The translations under genes and the position numbers were made by a program. This document shows positions 43,607 through 51,844 of a stretch of DNA of 64,000 bases, piece by piece; positions within the stretch are counted from its first letter, which is position 1, and every line of letters starts with the position of its first letter. Source of the stretch: JBBDIP01 sp050260675 (lineage in GTDB: Bacteria > Bacillota > Sulfobacillia > Fermentithermobacillales > Fermentithermobacillaceae); assembly GCA_050260675.1 (NCBI GenBank), contig JBLNCN010000010.1, positions 248,001-312,000 on the forward strand, written 5' to 3'. The notes under the pieces were generated by a model. That model worked only from the letters and a program-made list of their open reading frames with translations. It was not told the origin of the DNA and searched no databases.

Positions 43607-44314
43607 GTGAGGCCGATTATTGGGATTACCGCGGGTACCGATGACGAAAGGAACCTTGCCACCTGCACTCTTACTTATATCAACACCGTCCTCGAAGCTG
43701 GGGGAAAGCCGATGCTTATCCCGGTTATGCCGTCGGATACCGCTGTGGAGTTCCTATCCGTCGTGGATGGACTTCTGTTCCCCGGAGGCGTGGACGTTGA
43801 CCCCCGCCACTACAATGAGAGGCCTTGCCAGCACCTGGGCCGCATCAACCCGGCCCTGGATGCCGTTGAACTGGACCTGTGCCGGAAGGCGCTGCAGCAA
43901 GAGATCCCAATACTCGGCATCTGCAGGGGATGCCAGATGGTCACGATAGCGGCGGGAGGCACACTTGTCCAGGACATACCGTCCCAGATCGGTGGGGCAA
44001 TGAAACACCAGCAGGCTGCCCCTCGCTGGTACGGAACCCATGAAGCCCTGTTTGACGAAGACTCTCTGGTCGCCCGCGTCTACCGCCAAAGACGAGTATG
44101 GGTCAACTCCTACCACCACCAGTCCATTAAGAACCCAGGCGATTCCTTCACGGTTACCGGCCGCGCCCTCGACGGCATCTCTGAAGCCGCGGAATCAGCG
44201 AAAGGTTTCAGGCTCCTACTGCAGTGGCACCCCGAGGGAATGTGGGAAAAGGACCCGGTGCACCTCGAGCCGTTCAAGGCCCTTGTCCGGGCTGCAAAAG
44301 GGGAGGCAGTGTAG
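43607..44314 (+). CDS. Gamma-glutamyl-GABA hydrolase family (class I glutamine amidotransferase)
   Basis: A 235-residue PuuD-like peptidase C26. The nucleophile Cys is in GICRGCQM (about residue 105), and the His-Glu pair is in LQWHPEG. VNSYHHQSIK matches the substrate loop of gamma-glutamyl-gamma-aminobutyrate hydrolases. Known reaction: releases glutamate from gamma-glutamyl amides in putrescine breakdown; related enzymes act on other gamma-glutamyl compounds. GTG start one base after the upstream stop; stop immediately precedes the next TTG start. Confidence 0.87.
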   Translation: MRPIIGITAGTDDERNLATCTLTYINTVLEAGGKPMLIPVMPSDTAVEFLSVVDGLLFPGGVDVDPRHYNERPCQHLGRINPALDAVELDLCRKALQQEIPILGICRGCQMVTIAAGGTLVQDIPSQIGGAMKHQQAAPRWYGTHEALFDEDSLVARVYRQRRVWVNSYHHQSIKNPGDSFTVTGRALDGISEAAESAKGFRLLLQWHPEGMWEKDPVHLEPFKALVRAAKGEAV

Positions 44315-45439
44315 TTGACCGTGCCTGGCGACAGGAGGCCCAGAGCGAGAGAGTTCGGTATTGCGACCGGCCTTCTGCCGCCGGGTCCCAATAACGCCAT
44401 AACCGACGTCCCCGGCGTCTCCGTAGGACAAGTCACGGTGTGGTGGGGCGATCCGCCCGGCAGTCCCGGCGAGGGGCCCGCCCGTACGGGGGTAACCACC
44501 GTCATCCCCCACCCGGGAAACCTGTTCCGCGAGAAGGTACGCGGCGCTATTCACGTGATCAACGGCTACGGTAAGGCTACAGGCATGGCGCAGATACAGG
44601 AGCTGGGCACCATAGAAACCCCCATTGTCCTCACCAACACTCTCTCGGTGGGTACAGCTTGGGACGCTCTGTGCGGCTATATGATGGAGCGAACGCCGGA
44701 AATAGGGCTTACGGCAGGTACCGTGAACCCGGTGGTTGCCGAATGCAACGACGGCTACCTGAACGACATCCGAGGCAGGCACGTGAAAAAAGAGCACGTC
44801 GTGGAAGCGTTGGAGAAGGCATCTCCCGGTCCGGTCACCGAAGGATGTGTCGGGGCGGGAACAGGCATGTCCTGTCTCGGCTTTAAGGGCGGGATAGGAA
44901 CCTCGTCCAGGGCTCTCGGGGGCGCCTTGTCCGGCCGCCACCTCGGGGTCCTGGCGCTGGCGAACTTCGGCGGGGCCCAGGACCTCCTCATAGCGGGAGT
45001 CCCGGTTGGCGTGATACTGGCTGAGAAGCGGGTGGACCCGCCTGCCCCTCCGGGGTCTGTTGTCATCGTGGTTGCCACCGACGCGTCGCTGTCGGACCGG
45101 CAGCTTCTGCGCCTCGCCAAGCGTTGCCAGGGCGGCCTGGCCAGGGTCGGGTCCACCTTTGGAAACGGAAGCGGCGACTTTGTGCTGGCTTTTTCCACCA
45201 AGAACAAGGTGAGACACACCTCCCCAGGATCCTTTGAGGAGTTGGAGGAGCCTTTCGTCCGCGACGATTCGGCGGAGATGGCCTCGTTGTTCAGGGCGTC
45301 CGTCGAGGCCACCGAGGAAGCGGTGCTCAACGTGCTTTTTGCGGCAGTAACCGTCGAGGGGAGAGACGGGCACGCAAGGCGGGCCCTGCCTCTTCAAGAG
45401 GTCGCCGACCTACTGCGCGGACACAGGGTATTACGCTGA
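44315..45439 (+). CDS. P1-family aminopeptidase (DmpA/BapA-like, self-processing)
   Basis: A 374-residue Ntn-hydrolase-like P1 peptidase. ITDVPGVSVGQVTV and VLTNTLSVG are family marks, and the processing/catalytic region is CVGAGTGMSCLGFKGGIGTSSRAL, where cleavage before a Ser/Thr would create the N-terminal nucleophile. These enzymes remove N-terminal L- or D-residues or beta-amino acids from peptides. It starts at TTG 44315 behind GGGGAGG. Neighbouring D-cysteine-desulfhydrase-like and gamma-glutamyl hydrolase genes suggest use of unusual or D-amino acid peptides. Confidence 0.88.
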   Translation: MTVPGDRRPRAREFGIATGLLPPGPNNAITDVPGVSVGQVTVWWGDPPGSPGEGPARTGVTTVIPHPGNLFREKVRGAIHVINGYGKATGMAQIQELGTIETPIVLTNTLSVGTAWDALCGYMMERTPEIGLTAGTVNPVVAECNDGYLNDIRGRHVKKEHVVEALEKASPGPVTEGCVGAGTGMSCLGFKGGIGTSSRALGGALSGRHLGVLALANFGGAQDLLIAGVPVGVILAEKRVDPPAPPGSVVIVVATDASLSDRQLLRLAKRCQGGLARVGSTFGNGSGDFVLAFSTKNKVRHTSPGSFEELEEPFVRDDSAEMASLFRASVEATEEAVLNVLFAAVTVEGRDGHARRALPLQEVADLLRGHRVLR

Positions 45440-45510
45440 CGGGAAGGATCTGCCCCTCTCTCGTCGAATGGTGACCCATTACTGGCAAGACTATGCCCGG
45501 GAGGTTTGAC

Positions 45511-46158
45511 ATGTCGGACAAAGAGAAGGCGCCACGGCCCGCGAGCCGGAGACCGTCATACCTGTCTGGGCCTGCTCAAGCACCCAAAGCCCCCCCGCCG
45601 GACGCTGCTCCGAAGAGGGAAGAGACAAAAGGGGCGCAGGAGGTCACCGATAAGGAACTGGTGAGCTGGAAGGTCTGGCTGCTGCCAAGGCGTCCTAGAG
45701 TATCCGCGTTTGTGGTGGTGGCCCTCCTGGGGTGCATCGGAGTGGCTTACTGGCAGTTTCCCAACTTCGTGTTCGTCGCCATCATAACGATGATACTGAT
45801 CAACAGGCTGGGACCCTATCTCTTCCCAGTGACCTACACCCTCACTGAGCAGACCGCAGGCTACAAGACCGTGGGAGCCAGGGATGTTCGGCCGTGGAGC
45901 AAGATCTTCACCTACTACGAGTTTCCCGACGGCGTGCTCCTCTCCCATGACACGAGGGGCATAAGGGGCAGGCTGCGGGAGGGGCTGTTCATGTATTACG
46001 AGGCGGGGGCCGCCAACAAGGACCAGGTCCTCGATGTCGTGAAGTCTAAACTGAAGCCACCTGCTGAGGCCATGGCACCGAACCCCGATGCGGAAAGAGA
46101 CAGGGGCGGGATCGGTTCGGCACTTCGCAGGGTAAGAAAACTAAAGAATAAGGACTAG
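45511..46158 (+). CDS. Membrane protein with PH-like domain, upstream of the MutL-like modules
   Basis: A 215-residue protein from ATG 45511 (GGGAGG six bases upstream). A Pro/Ala-rich cytoplasmic N-terminus (about 45 residues) is followed by two membrane helices (about 62-80 and 83-100: FVVVALLGCIGVAYWQF, FVFVAIITMILINRLGPY) and a C-terminal part with YTLTEQTAGYKTVGARDVRPWSKIFTYYEFPDGVLL, reminiscent of bacterial PH-like domains of small membrane proteins. Function unknown. It ends nine bases before the first MutL-like gene, so it belongs to that operon. Confidence 0.72.
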   Translation: MSDKEKAPRPASRRPSYLSGPAQAPKAPPPDAAPKREETKGAQEVTDKELVSWKVWLLPRRPRVSAFVVVALLGCIGVAYWQFPNFVFVAIITMILINRLGPYLFPVTYTLTEQTAGYKTVGARDVRPWSKIFTYYEFPDGVLLSHDTRGIRGRLREGLFMYYEAGAANKDQVLDVVKSKLKPPAEAMAPNPDAERDRGGIGSALRRVRKLKNKD

Positions 46159-46166
46159 TCTTCGGG

Positions 46167-48083
46167 ATGCCCATATCGATACCACAGATTACGCCGCAGT
46201 GCATTCTGGCTACGGATGTCGGCTCGACCACGACCAAGGCTATCCTCATTGAAAAGCGTGACGACGGATACCGGCTGGTTACACGCGGAGAAATGCCCAC
46301 GACTGTCGAGGCGCCCTGGGAGAACGTGATGACCGGGGTCCGCAAGTCCATAAGGCGAATAGAGGAGCTCCTGGACAAGCGCATTTTGGATGCCGATGGG
46401 CGACTCATCCGGCCGAGCGACGGTCCCAGCGGAGTCGACCTCTACGTCTCCACCTCGTCGGCGGGCGGCGGACTGCAGATGATGGTGGCGGGTCTCGTGA
46501 AGAACGTGAGCGCCGCCTCGGCCCATCGTGCCGCTTTGGGAGCGGGAGCCGTCGTCCTCGATGTAATCGCCGTCGACGACGAGAGGAGCCACTCCGAGAA
46601 GATCACCAGGATAACAGAACTCAGGCCCGACATCATCCTTCTGTCAGGGGGCGTGGATGGCGGCTCTGTCCAGTACATCGCCTCCATGAGCGAGATTCTG
46701 AAGCAGGCCAATCCGCAGCCCAGGTTCGGTTCCACGTACAAGCTCCCCCTAATCTACGCGGGCAACAAGGACGCCGCTGACATCGTGACCCACATCTGCT
46801 CCGAGGACATGGACGTCCAGGTGGTCGAGAACCTCAGGCCGAGCCACGACGTTGAGAACCTGGGTCCGGCGCGGGAGAGGATCCACGACGTCTTCATGGA
46901 CCACGTGATGGCGCAGGCTCCGGGTTACGGCGAGCTCTTGCAGTGGGTGGATACCACCATCATGCCTACTCCGGGCGCTGTCGGCCGTATTGTGAGCCTC
47001 ATGGCCGAGAAGTACCGGGAAAACATAGTCGGGGTGGACATCGGCGGCGCCACCACCGACGTCTTTTCTGCGTTTGACGGGACGTTTACCAGGACCGTTT
47101 CCGCTAATTTGGGGATGAGCTACTCCATCTGCAACGTTTTGGAAGAAGCCGGTTTCGACGCGGTACTCCGCTGGATACCCTTCGAAGTGGACAGGGCGGA
47201 GGTATCGGACTGGATCGCCAACAAGATGGTCCGCCCCACTACCATCCCCCAGACCCTATACCACCTTATCCTGGAGCAAGCCATCGCGAGAGAGGCCCTG
47301 CGGTTGGCTTTCACTCACCACAAGAGCCTCGCGAGGAAGGTTGAGAAGGAGAAGGTAAGCATCCTGGCAGGGTCCGGGCTCCTAAAGAAGTCTTCGGAGG
47401 GCAAAGAGATTATCGAGATGACGCGGCTCGGTATGCTGGTGGGCTCAGGCGGAGTCCTCTCCCACGCTCCCAATAGAGCCCAGACTGCTTTGATGCTGCT
47501 GGATGCCTTCCAGCCTGAAGGTGTGACCGAGATTGCTGTCGATTCCATCTTCATGATGCCTCATCTAGGGGTGCTCTCCAGCATCTACCCCGACATCGCC
47601 GCCGAAGTGTTCGATAGGGACTGCCTCGTGAGATTGGGCACCTGTATCGCTCCGGCAGGACAGGTTAAGCCCGGCGCCCCGTTGGCTACTGTCGAAGTGG
47701 AGTTGCCTGGGGAAGGCAAGCGGGAGATCCGGATGGAGAAGGGGCAGCTGCAGGTATTGAGGGTCCCGGAAGGCCTGGTGGCGAGATGCCGGATACGTCC
47801 TGCTCCCACAGTGGACGCCGGCAACGGGAGAGGCGCCGCCTTTGAGACGTCGGTAAAGGGAGGGGTTGTCGGGCTCCTCCTGGACGGGCGCGGAAGGCCC
47901 ATCGAACTGCCGGAAGGAGACCCTGCGGAGAGAGTCCGCCTGCTCCACTCCTGGTTTAAGGCTATGGAGGCCTACCCGATGGACCAGATCACGGCTCTCC
48001 TCGAGAAGCACCCTGTGAAGGAGACCCCGGTAAAGGAGGAGAGGCGCGGTGGCCTGTTCGGCTTTTTCCGGAGACGTACCTAG
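46167..48083 (+). CDS. MutL/GlmL-like ASKHA ATPase, module 1
   Basis: A 638-residue protein of the glutamate-mutase MutL family. The actin/Hsp70-like ATP site is visible as phosphate-1 (TDVGSTTTKAILI, about 16-28), STSSAGGGLQMMVAG, LRPDIILLSGGVDGG, phosphate-2 (GVDIGGATTDVFSAF, about 291-305) and the adenosine motif VGSGGVLSHAP. Known: mutL lies between mutS and mutE in clostridial glutamate-mutase operons and is presumed to be an ATP-driven reactivating or assembly factor. This one is longer than classical MutL (about 460) by a C-terminal beta-rich part and a basic GLFGFFRRR tail. No mutS or mutE is adjacent. Confidence 0.85.
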   Translation: MPISIPQITPQCILATDVGSTTTKAILIEKRDDGYRLVTRGEMPTTVEAPWENVMTGVRKSIRRIEELLDKRILDADGRLIRPSDGPSGVDLYVSTSSAGGGLQMMVAGLVKNVSAASAHRAALGAGAVVLDVIAVDDERSHSEKITRITELRPDIILLSGGVDGGSVQYIASMSEILKQANPQPRFGSTYKLPLIYAGNKDAADIVTHICSEDMDVQVVENLRPSHDVENLGPARERIHDVFMDHVMAQAPGYGELLQWVDTTIMPTPGAVGRIVSLMAEKYRENIVGVDIGGATTDVFSAFDGTFTRTVSANLGMSYSICNVLEEAGFDAVLRWIPFEVDRAEVSDWIANKMVRPTTIPQTLYHLILEQAIAREALRLAFTHHKSLARKVEKEKVSILAGSGLLKKSSEGKEIIEMTRLGMLVGSGGVLSHAPNRAQTALMLLDAFQPEGVTEIAVDSIFMMPHLGVLSSIYPDIAAEVFDRDCLVRLGTCIAPAGQVKPGAPLATVEVELPGEGKREIRMEKGQLQVLRVPEGLVARCRIRPAPTVDAGNGRGAAFETSVKGGVVGLLLDGRGRPIELPEGDPAERVRLLHSWFKAMEAYPMDQITALLEKHPVKETPVKEERRGGLFGFFRRRT

Positions 48084-49401
48084 GCGGGTTCGCCTCATCC
48101 GCAAGGTGAGGCGGCTTCCTCTTGCCGGTGAGGTGCTGGTCAGCGTAGGTGACAGGGTTGAACCCGACACTGTAGTCGCCAGGATAGCGCAGCGCCCGGG
48201 CATCCCGTGGGTGATCCCTGTCGCGAGCCACCTCGGCGTACCCAACGAGAGATTGAGGAAGCACCTCCTCAAATCGGAGGGAGATCTGGTTCTCGCTCAG
48301 GAGGTACTGGCGGTAGTAGATAAGGGGCTGGCGGGGCGCAAAGAGTACTTGTCTCCTGTGGAAGGCAGGATCGAGAACGTATCGGAAGTGACCGGCAGGG
48401 TGACCATCAGGGAGGAGTTCGGAAAAGAGGAACCGCCCCTTGACGTCGATGTGGCGGCCCAGCTCAAGTGCAAGCCGTCCGAGGTCCCCCAGAACATGCT
48501 CCGGCAGGTCGGGCAGGAAGTGAAGAAAGGCCAGATGATAGCCAAGAAAGGTGATATCCAGGCCTTTTTCACCAAGACGGCTGTAACCCCGATCTCCGGC
48601 GTCATTACCGCAGTAAACCCCGAAACAGGCAAGGTCACTATCTCCCGACCGTTCAAGCAGGTATCGGTGACCGCGTACGTGTCAGGGACAGTGAGCTCGG
48701 TGATGCCCGGGGTCGGCTGTGTTGTAGAGACGCCCGGAGTCATCCTGAACGGCGTTTTCGGCCTCGGCAGGGAGGCTCACGGAGAGATCCTCGTCCTCAC
48801 GGGATCGCATGACGAAGTCCTGACTCCCGAGATGATAGGACCCGAATGCGCCGGGAAAGTGATTGTAGGCGGGTCCTTCGCCACAAACGAGGCCTTATCC
48901 AAAGCGCTCCACGTAAAGGTCGCCGCCCTCATCACCGGAACGGTCAACTACTTCAACCTTACTCAGTCCTTGGGCGTGAAGCTGGGAGTCGGCATAACGG
49001 GCCAGGAGGATATAGACATCACGGTGGTGCTTACCGAGGGCTTCGGCCGGCTGGCAATGCGCCGGGAGGTTTGGGAGACGCTGAAGGCCTTTGAGGGGTA
49101 TCGGGCCTCGGTGAACGGCAGAACGCAGATCAGGGCGGGAGCCATTAGGCCGGAGATTGTGATACCGCTTCCTTCTTGTGACGGAGAGATAGGAGATGAC
49201 GATCCCATCGCCGAAGACTTGCGGAGCGGGATGCGTGTCCGGGTGGTCAGCGAACCCTTCTTTGGCGCAGTAGGGGTGGTGAGCGAGATCGTCAGGGCAC
49301 CCCAGCCCATTGAGACCGGGGCGAGAGTCCCTGTGGTCAGAGTGACGTTCCAAAACGGGGATACCGCGTTGGTCCCCAGGACCAATGTGGAGATCTTCTA
49401 G
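48049..49401 (+). CDS. Unknown beta-barrel-like partner of MutL-like protein, module 1
   Basis: A 450-residue protein starting at GTG 48049, overlapping the MutL-like gene by 35 bases. It begins RLIRKVRRLPLAGEVLVSVGDRVEPDTVVARI, a pattern like biotinyl/lipoyl-type hybrid barrels without the modified Lys. Further barrel-like repeats follow (SPVEGRIENVSEVTGRVTI; TPISGVITAVNPETGKVTI; VSGTVSSVMPGVGCVVET). A Rossmann-like GKVIVGGSFATNEAL and the conserved GITGQEDIDITVVLTEGFGRLAM precede a C-terminal KOW-like strand set (VRVTFQNGDTALVPRTNVEIF). The paralogue is at 51845-52969. I know no function for this family. Confidence 0.78.
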   Translation: MACSAFSGDVPRRVRLIRKVRRLPLAGEVLVSVGDRVEPDTVVARIAQRPGIPWVIPVASHLGVPNERLRKHLLKSEGDLVLAQEVLAVVDKGLAGRKEYLSPVEGRIENVSEVTGRVTIREEFGKEEPPLDVDVAAQLKCKPSEVPQNMLRQVGQEVKKGQMIAKKGDIQAFFTKTAVTPISGVITAVNPETGKVTISRPFKQVSVTAYVSGTVSSVMPGVGCVVETPGVILNGVFGLGREAHGEILVLTGSHDEVLTPEMIGPECAGKVIVGGSFATNEALSKALHVKVAALITGTVNYFNLTQSLGVKLGVGITGQEDIDITVVLTEGFGRLAMRREVWETLKAFEGYRASVNGRTQIRAGAIRPEIVIPLPSCDGEIGDDDPIAEDLRSGMRVRVVSEPFFGAVGVVSEIVRAPQPIETGARVPVVRVTFQNGDTALVPRTNVEIF

Positions 49402-49478
49402 AACTTGGATCGTTTCCGGCGTTCGGAGATATTGTAGAATAATCAGGATACTGCGCTAGAGCTTAAGGGGTGATTTCA

Positions 49479-49886
49479 TTGTTCAAATTCCCGGAGCCTA
49501 TCGATCAGAAGAGGCGCGATGAGATCATCGAAGCCATCGCGAAACGTATCGATCAGTTTGGAATGCTGGTGCCAGCGATCTTCTTCCTCGAGATGAACAA
49601 GCCCCTAAGTTACATCGGCGGACAAGCCATGCACTTTTTCGCGCCGATCGTGAGCGTGTTCTTCAACAGCTTTGAAGACTACGCTTACTTCTTCGAGGAC
49701 AGGAAGAACGTTGAACTCCTGATTCAAAAACTAGAAAGCCTCTCTGAAAGGGACGAGGAGGAGCGGCGCAGGAAGAAGGAGGCAAGGAAACAGGAAAAGG
49801 CCTCAAGGACTTCGATGTTGGATGAGGCCATGAAAATGGAAACTGAGAAAAAGGATTCAAATCCACAGAATCCATCGCCGCAGTAG
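49479..49886 (+). CDS. Small protein with charged C-terminal helix, between the MutL-like modules
   Basis: About 135 residues from TTG 49479 (AAGGGGTGA five bases upstream; GTG 49470 is too close to that site). The N-terminal half has FKFPEPIDQKRRDEIIEAIAKRI and FGMLVPAIFFLEMNKPLSYIGGQAMHFFAPIVSVFF, a hydrophobic stretch that could contact the membrane. The C-terminal half is a long charged helix (RDEEERRRKKEARKQEK), likely a coiled coil. No named family recognised. Lower-GC, short and placed between two paralogous ATPase/barrel modules; role may be to tether them. It might also be independent of both. Confidence 0.65.
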   Translation: MFKFPEPIDQKRRDEIIEAIAKRIDQFGMLVPAIFFLEMNKPLSYIGGQAMHFFAPIVSVFFNSFEDYAYFFEDRKNVELLIQKLESLSERDEEERRRKKEARKQEKASRTSMLDEAMKMETEKKDSNPQNPSPQ

Positions 49887-49971
49887 AGGATTTCTTGGTT
49901 TCGACATCGTATTGTGCGTCTTATGGGTTCTAATGATTTTTTACGCTGGCAGTGAGGGAGGGAATTGATTC

Positions 49972-51828
49972 GTGCCGGAAGAGAAAGCAGCATTCAAGCT
50001 AGACAGAGAGATCACCTCGGTACTGGCCACTGACTGCGGGTCTACCACCACAAAGGCCATTCTCATCGAGAAGGTCGGCGACGAGTACCGCCTCATAGTG
50101 AGAGGCGAAGCCCCCACAACGGTTGAAGCGCCCTTCGAGGACGTTACAGCCGGTGCGCGCAACGCCATCCGTGAGGTTGAAGAGCTTACGGGCAGGACGT
50201 TCCTGGATGATAAGGGCGTCATCACCCCGAGAAAGGACGACAAGACAGGCGTGGACATCTTCATGTCCACCTCGTCCGCAGGTGGCGGCCTCCAGATGAT
50301 GGTGGCCGGGGTGGTCAAAACGATGACCGCCGAGTCCGCGGCGCGAGCCGCTCTAGGCGCGGGCGCCATCGTTATGGACGTCATCTCGGTTGACGACGGC
50401 AGGAAGCCTCATGAGAAGATCCAGAGGATCAGGCACCTCCGCCCCGACATGATCCTTCTTTCGGGTGGTATCGACGGTGGGACCATCACCCACGTGGTGG
50501 AGATCGCCGAGCTGATCTCAGCAGCAGAACCGAAGCCCCGTCTAGGAATCGGGTTCAAGCTGCCTGTCATCTACGCAGGAAACAAGGATGCCCGGCCCCA
50601 TATCAACGCAAGCCTGGGACAGAAGGTTGACCTCCGCGTTGTTGACAACCTCCGTCCCGTGCTGGAGAGGGAAGACCTAGGGCCAGCCCGCGAGGAAATC
50701 CATAACCTCTTCATGGAGCACGTTATGGCGCAGGCCCCCGGTTACAACAAGCTGATGAAGTGGTCTCCCGTACCCATCATGCCGACTCCCGGCGCAGTGG
50801 GTATCTGCATGCAGACCGCGTCCCGCGAGATGGACCTGTCGGTTATCGGCGTCGACATCGGCGGCGCTACGACCGACGTATTCTCGGTGTTCGGCGAGTT
50901 CTTCAACAGGACAGTTTCGGCGAACCTCGGCATGAGCTACTCGATCTGCAACGTGCTCCTCGAGGCCGGAACCCCCAACATCCGCAGGTGGATCCCGTTC
51001 GATATCGACGAGGGCGACCTCCGCAACAGGATCCGCAACAAGATGATCCGTCCGACCACGATCCCGCAGACCCTCGAAGACCTCATCATTGAGCAGGCCA
51101 TCTCGAGGGAAGCCCTGAGACTCGCGTTCATCCATCACAAGAGCCTCGCTGTCGGACTCCGTGGAGTTCACAAGCAGCGCACCATCGGCGACACGTTTGA
51201 GCAGACCGGCTCAGGAGAGTCCTACATCAACCTCATGGACTTGGGCCTTCTCATCGGGTCCGGTGGCGTTCTGTCCCACGCTCCCAGAAGAGCCCAGTCG
51301 GCCATGATGATGCTGGATGCTTTCCAGCCCGAAGGCCTGACGATGCTCGCCGTTGACTCCATCTTCATGATGCCGCAGCTCGGCATCCTGTCCACCGTGC
51401 ACGCGAAAGCCAGCATGCAGGTGTTTGATCGCGACTGCCTCATCAAACTCGGGTCCTCAATCTCAGCGGCCGGCCCCAGCGGCTCAGCCAAGCCCGGCGA
51501 CGCTTGCCTGAAGGTTGAACTTGAGATCGACGGCAAAGAGGTCGTTGAGGAAGTTCCCTACGGGAAACTGAAGCTCGTTCCATTGGCCGACGGCAAGACG
51601 GCCAAGGCCAAGATCTCTCCCGCGAGGCAGTTCGACGTGGGTAAGGGACATGGACACGCACTTGAAACTACGGTGACCGGCGGAGTTGTCGGCGTTGTCA
51701 TTGACTGCCGCGGACGTCCGTTCACGACACCCGACGATCCCGCTCTTCGGACTGCCAAGCTTGTTGAGTGGTTCTCGGCCCTCAACATGTATCCCGAAGG
51801 CGCCGTCGAGAAGTTAGTCAAGGCATAG
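49972..51828 (+). CDS. MutL/GlmL-like ASKHA ATPase, module 2
   Basis: A 618-residue paralogue of the 46.2-kb protein, similar over its whole length. Phosphate-1 is TDCGSTTTKAILIEK, phosphate-2 GVDIGGATTDVFSVF, adenosine motif IGSGGVLSHAP; the block NRTVSANLGMSYSICNV and RPTTIPQTL is nearly the same in both. It starts at GTG 49972 with GAGGGAGG about ten bases upstream. It lacks the basic FRRR tail of module 1. The presumed role is ATP-dependent chaperoning or reactivation of a B12 enzyme, by analogy with MutL only. Confidence 0.86.
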   Translation: MPEEKAAFKLDREITSVLATDCGSTTTKAILIEKVGDEYRLIVRGEAPTTVEAPFEDVTAGARNAIREVEELTGRTFLDDKGVITPRKDDKTGVDIFMSTSSAGGGLQMMVAGVVKTMTAESAARAALGAGAIVMDVISVDDGRKPHEKIQRIRHLRPDMILLSGGIDGGTITHVVEIAELISAAEPKPRLGIGFKLPVIYAGNKDARPHINASLGQKVDLRVVDNLRPVLEREDLGPAREEIHNLFMEHVMAQAPGYNKLMKWSPVPIMPTPGAVGICMQTASREMDLSVIGVDIGGATTDVFSVFGEFFNRTVSANLGMSYSICNVLLEAGTPNIRRWIPFDIDEGDLRNRIRNKMIRPTTIPQTLEDLIIEQAISREALRLAFIHHKSLAVGLRGVHKQRTIGDTFEQTGSGESYINLMDLGLLIGSGGVLSHAPRRAQSAMMMLDAFQPEGLTMLAVDSIFMMPQLGILSTVHAKASMQVFDRDCLIKLGSSISAAGPSGSAKPGDACLKVELEIDGKEVVEEVPYGKLKLVPLADGKTAKAKISPARQFDVGKGHGHALETTVTGGVVGVVIDCRGRPFTTPDDPALRTAKLVEWFSALNMYPEGAVEKLVKA

Positions 51829-51844
51829 GAGGGGAAAAGCGAAA

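Noticed and set aside
46167..48083. DNA mismatch repair MutL
   Set aside because: The name is shared, but the motifs are those of ASKHA ATPases (DVGSTTTK, DIGGATTD), not the GHKL fold of mismatch-repair MutL.
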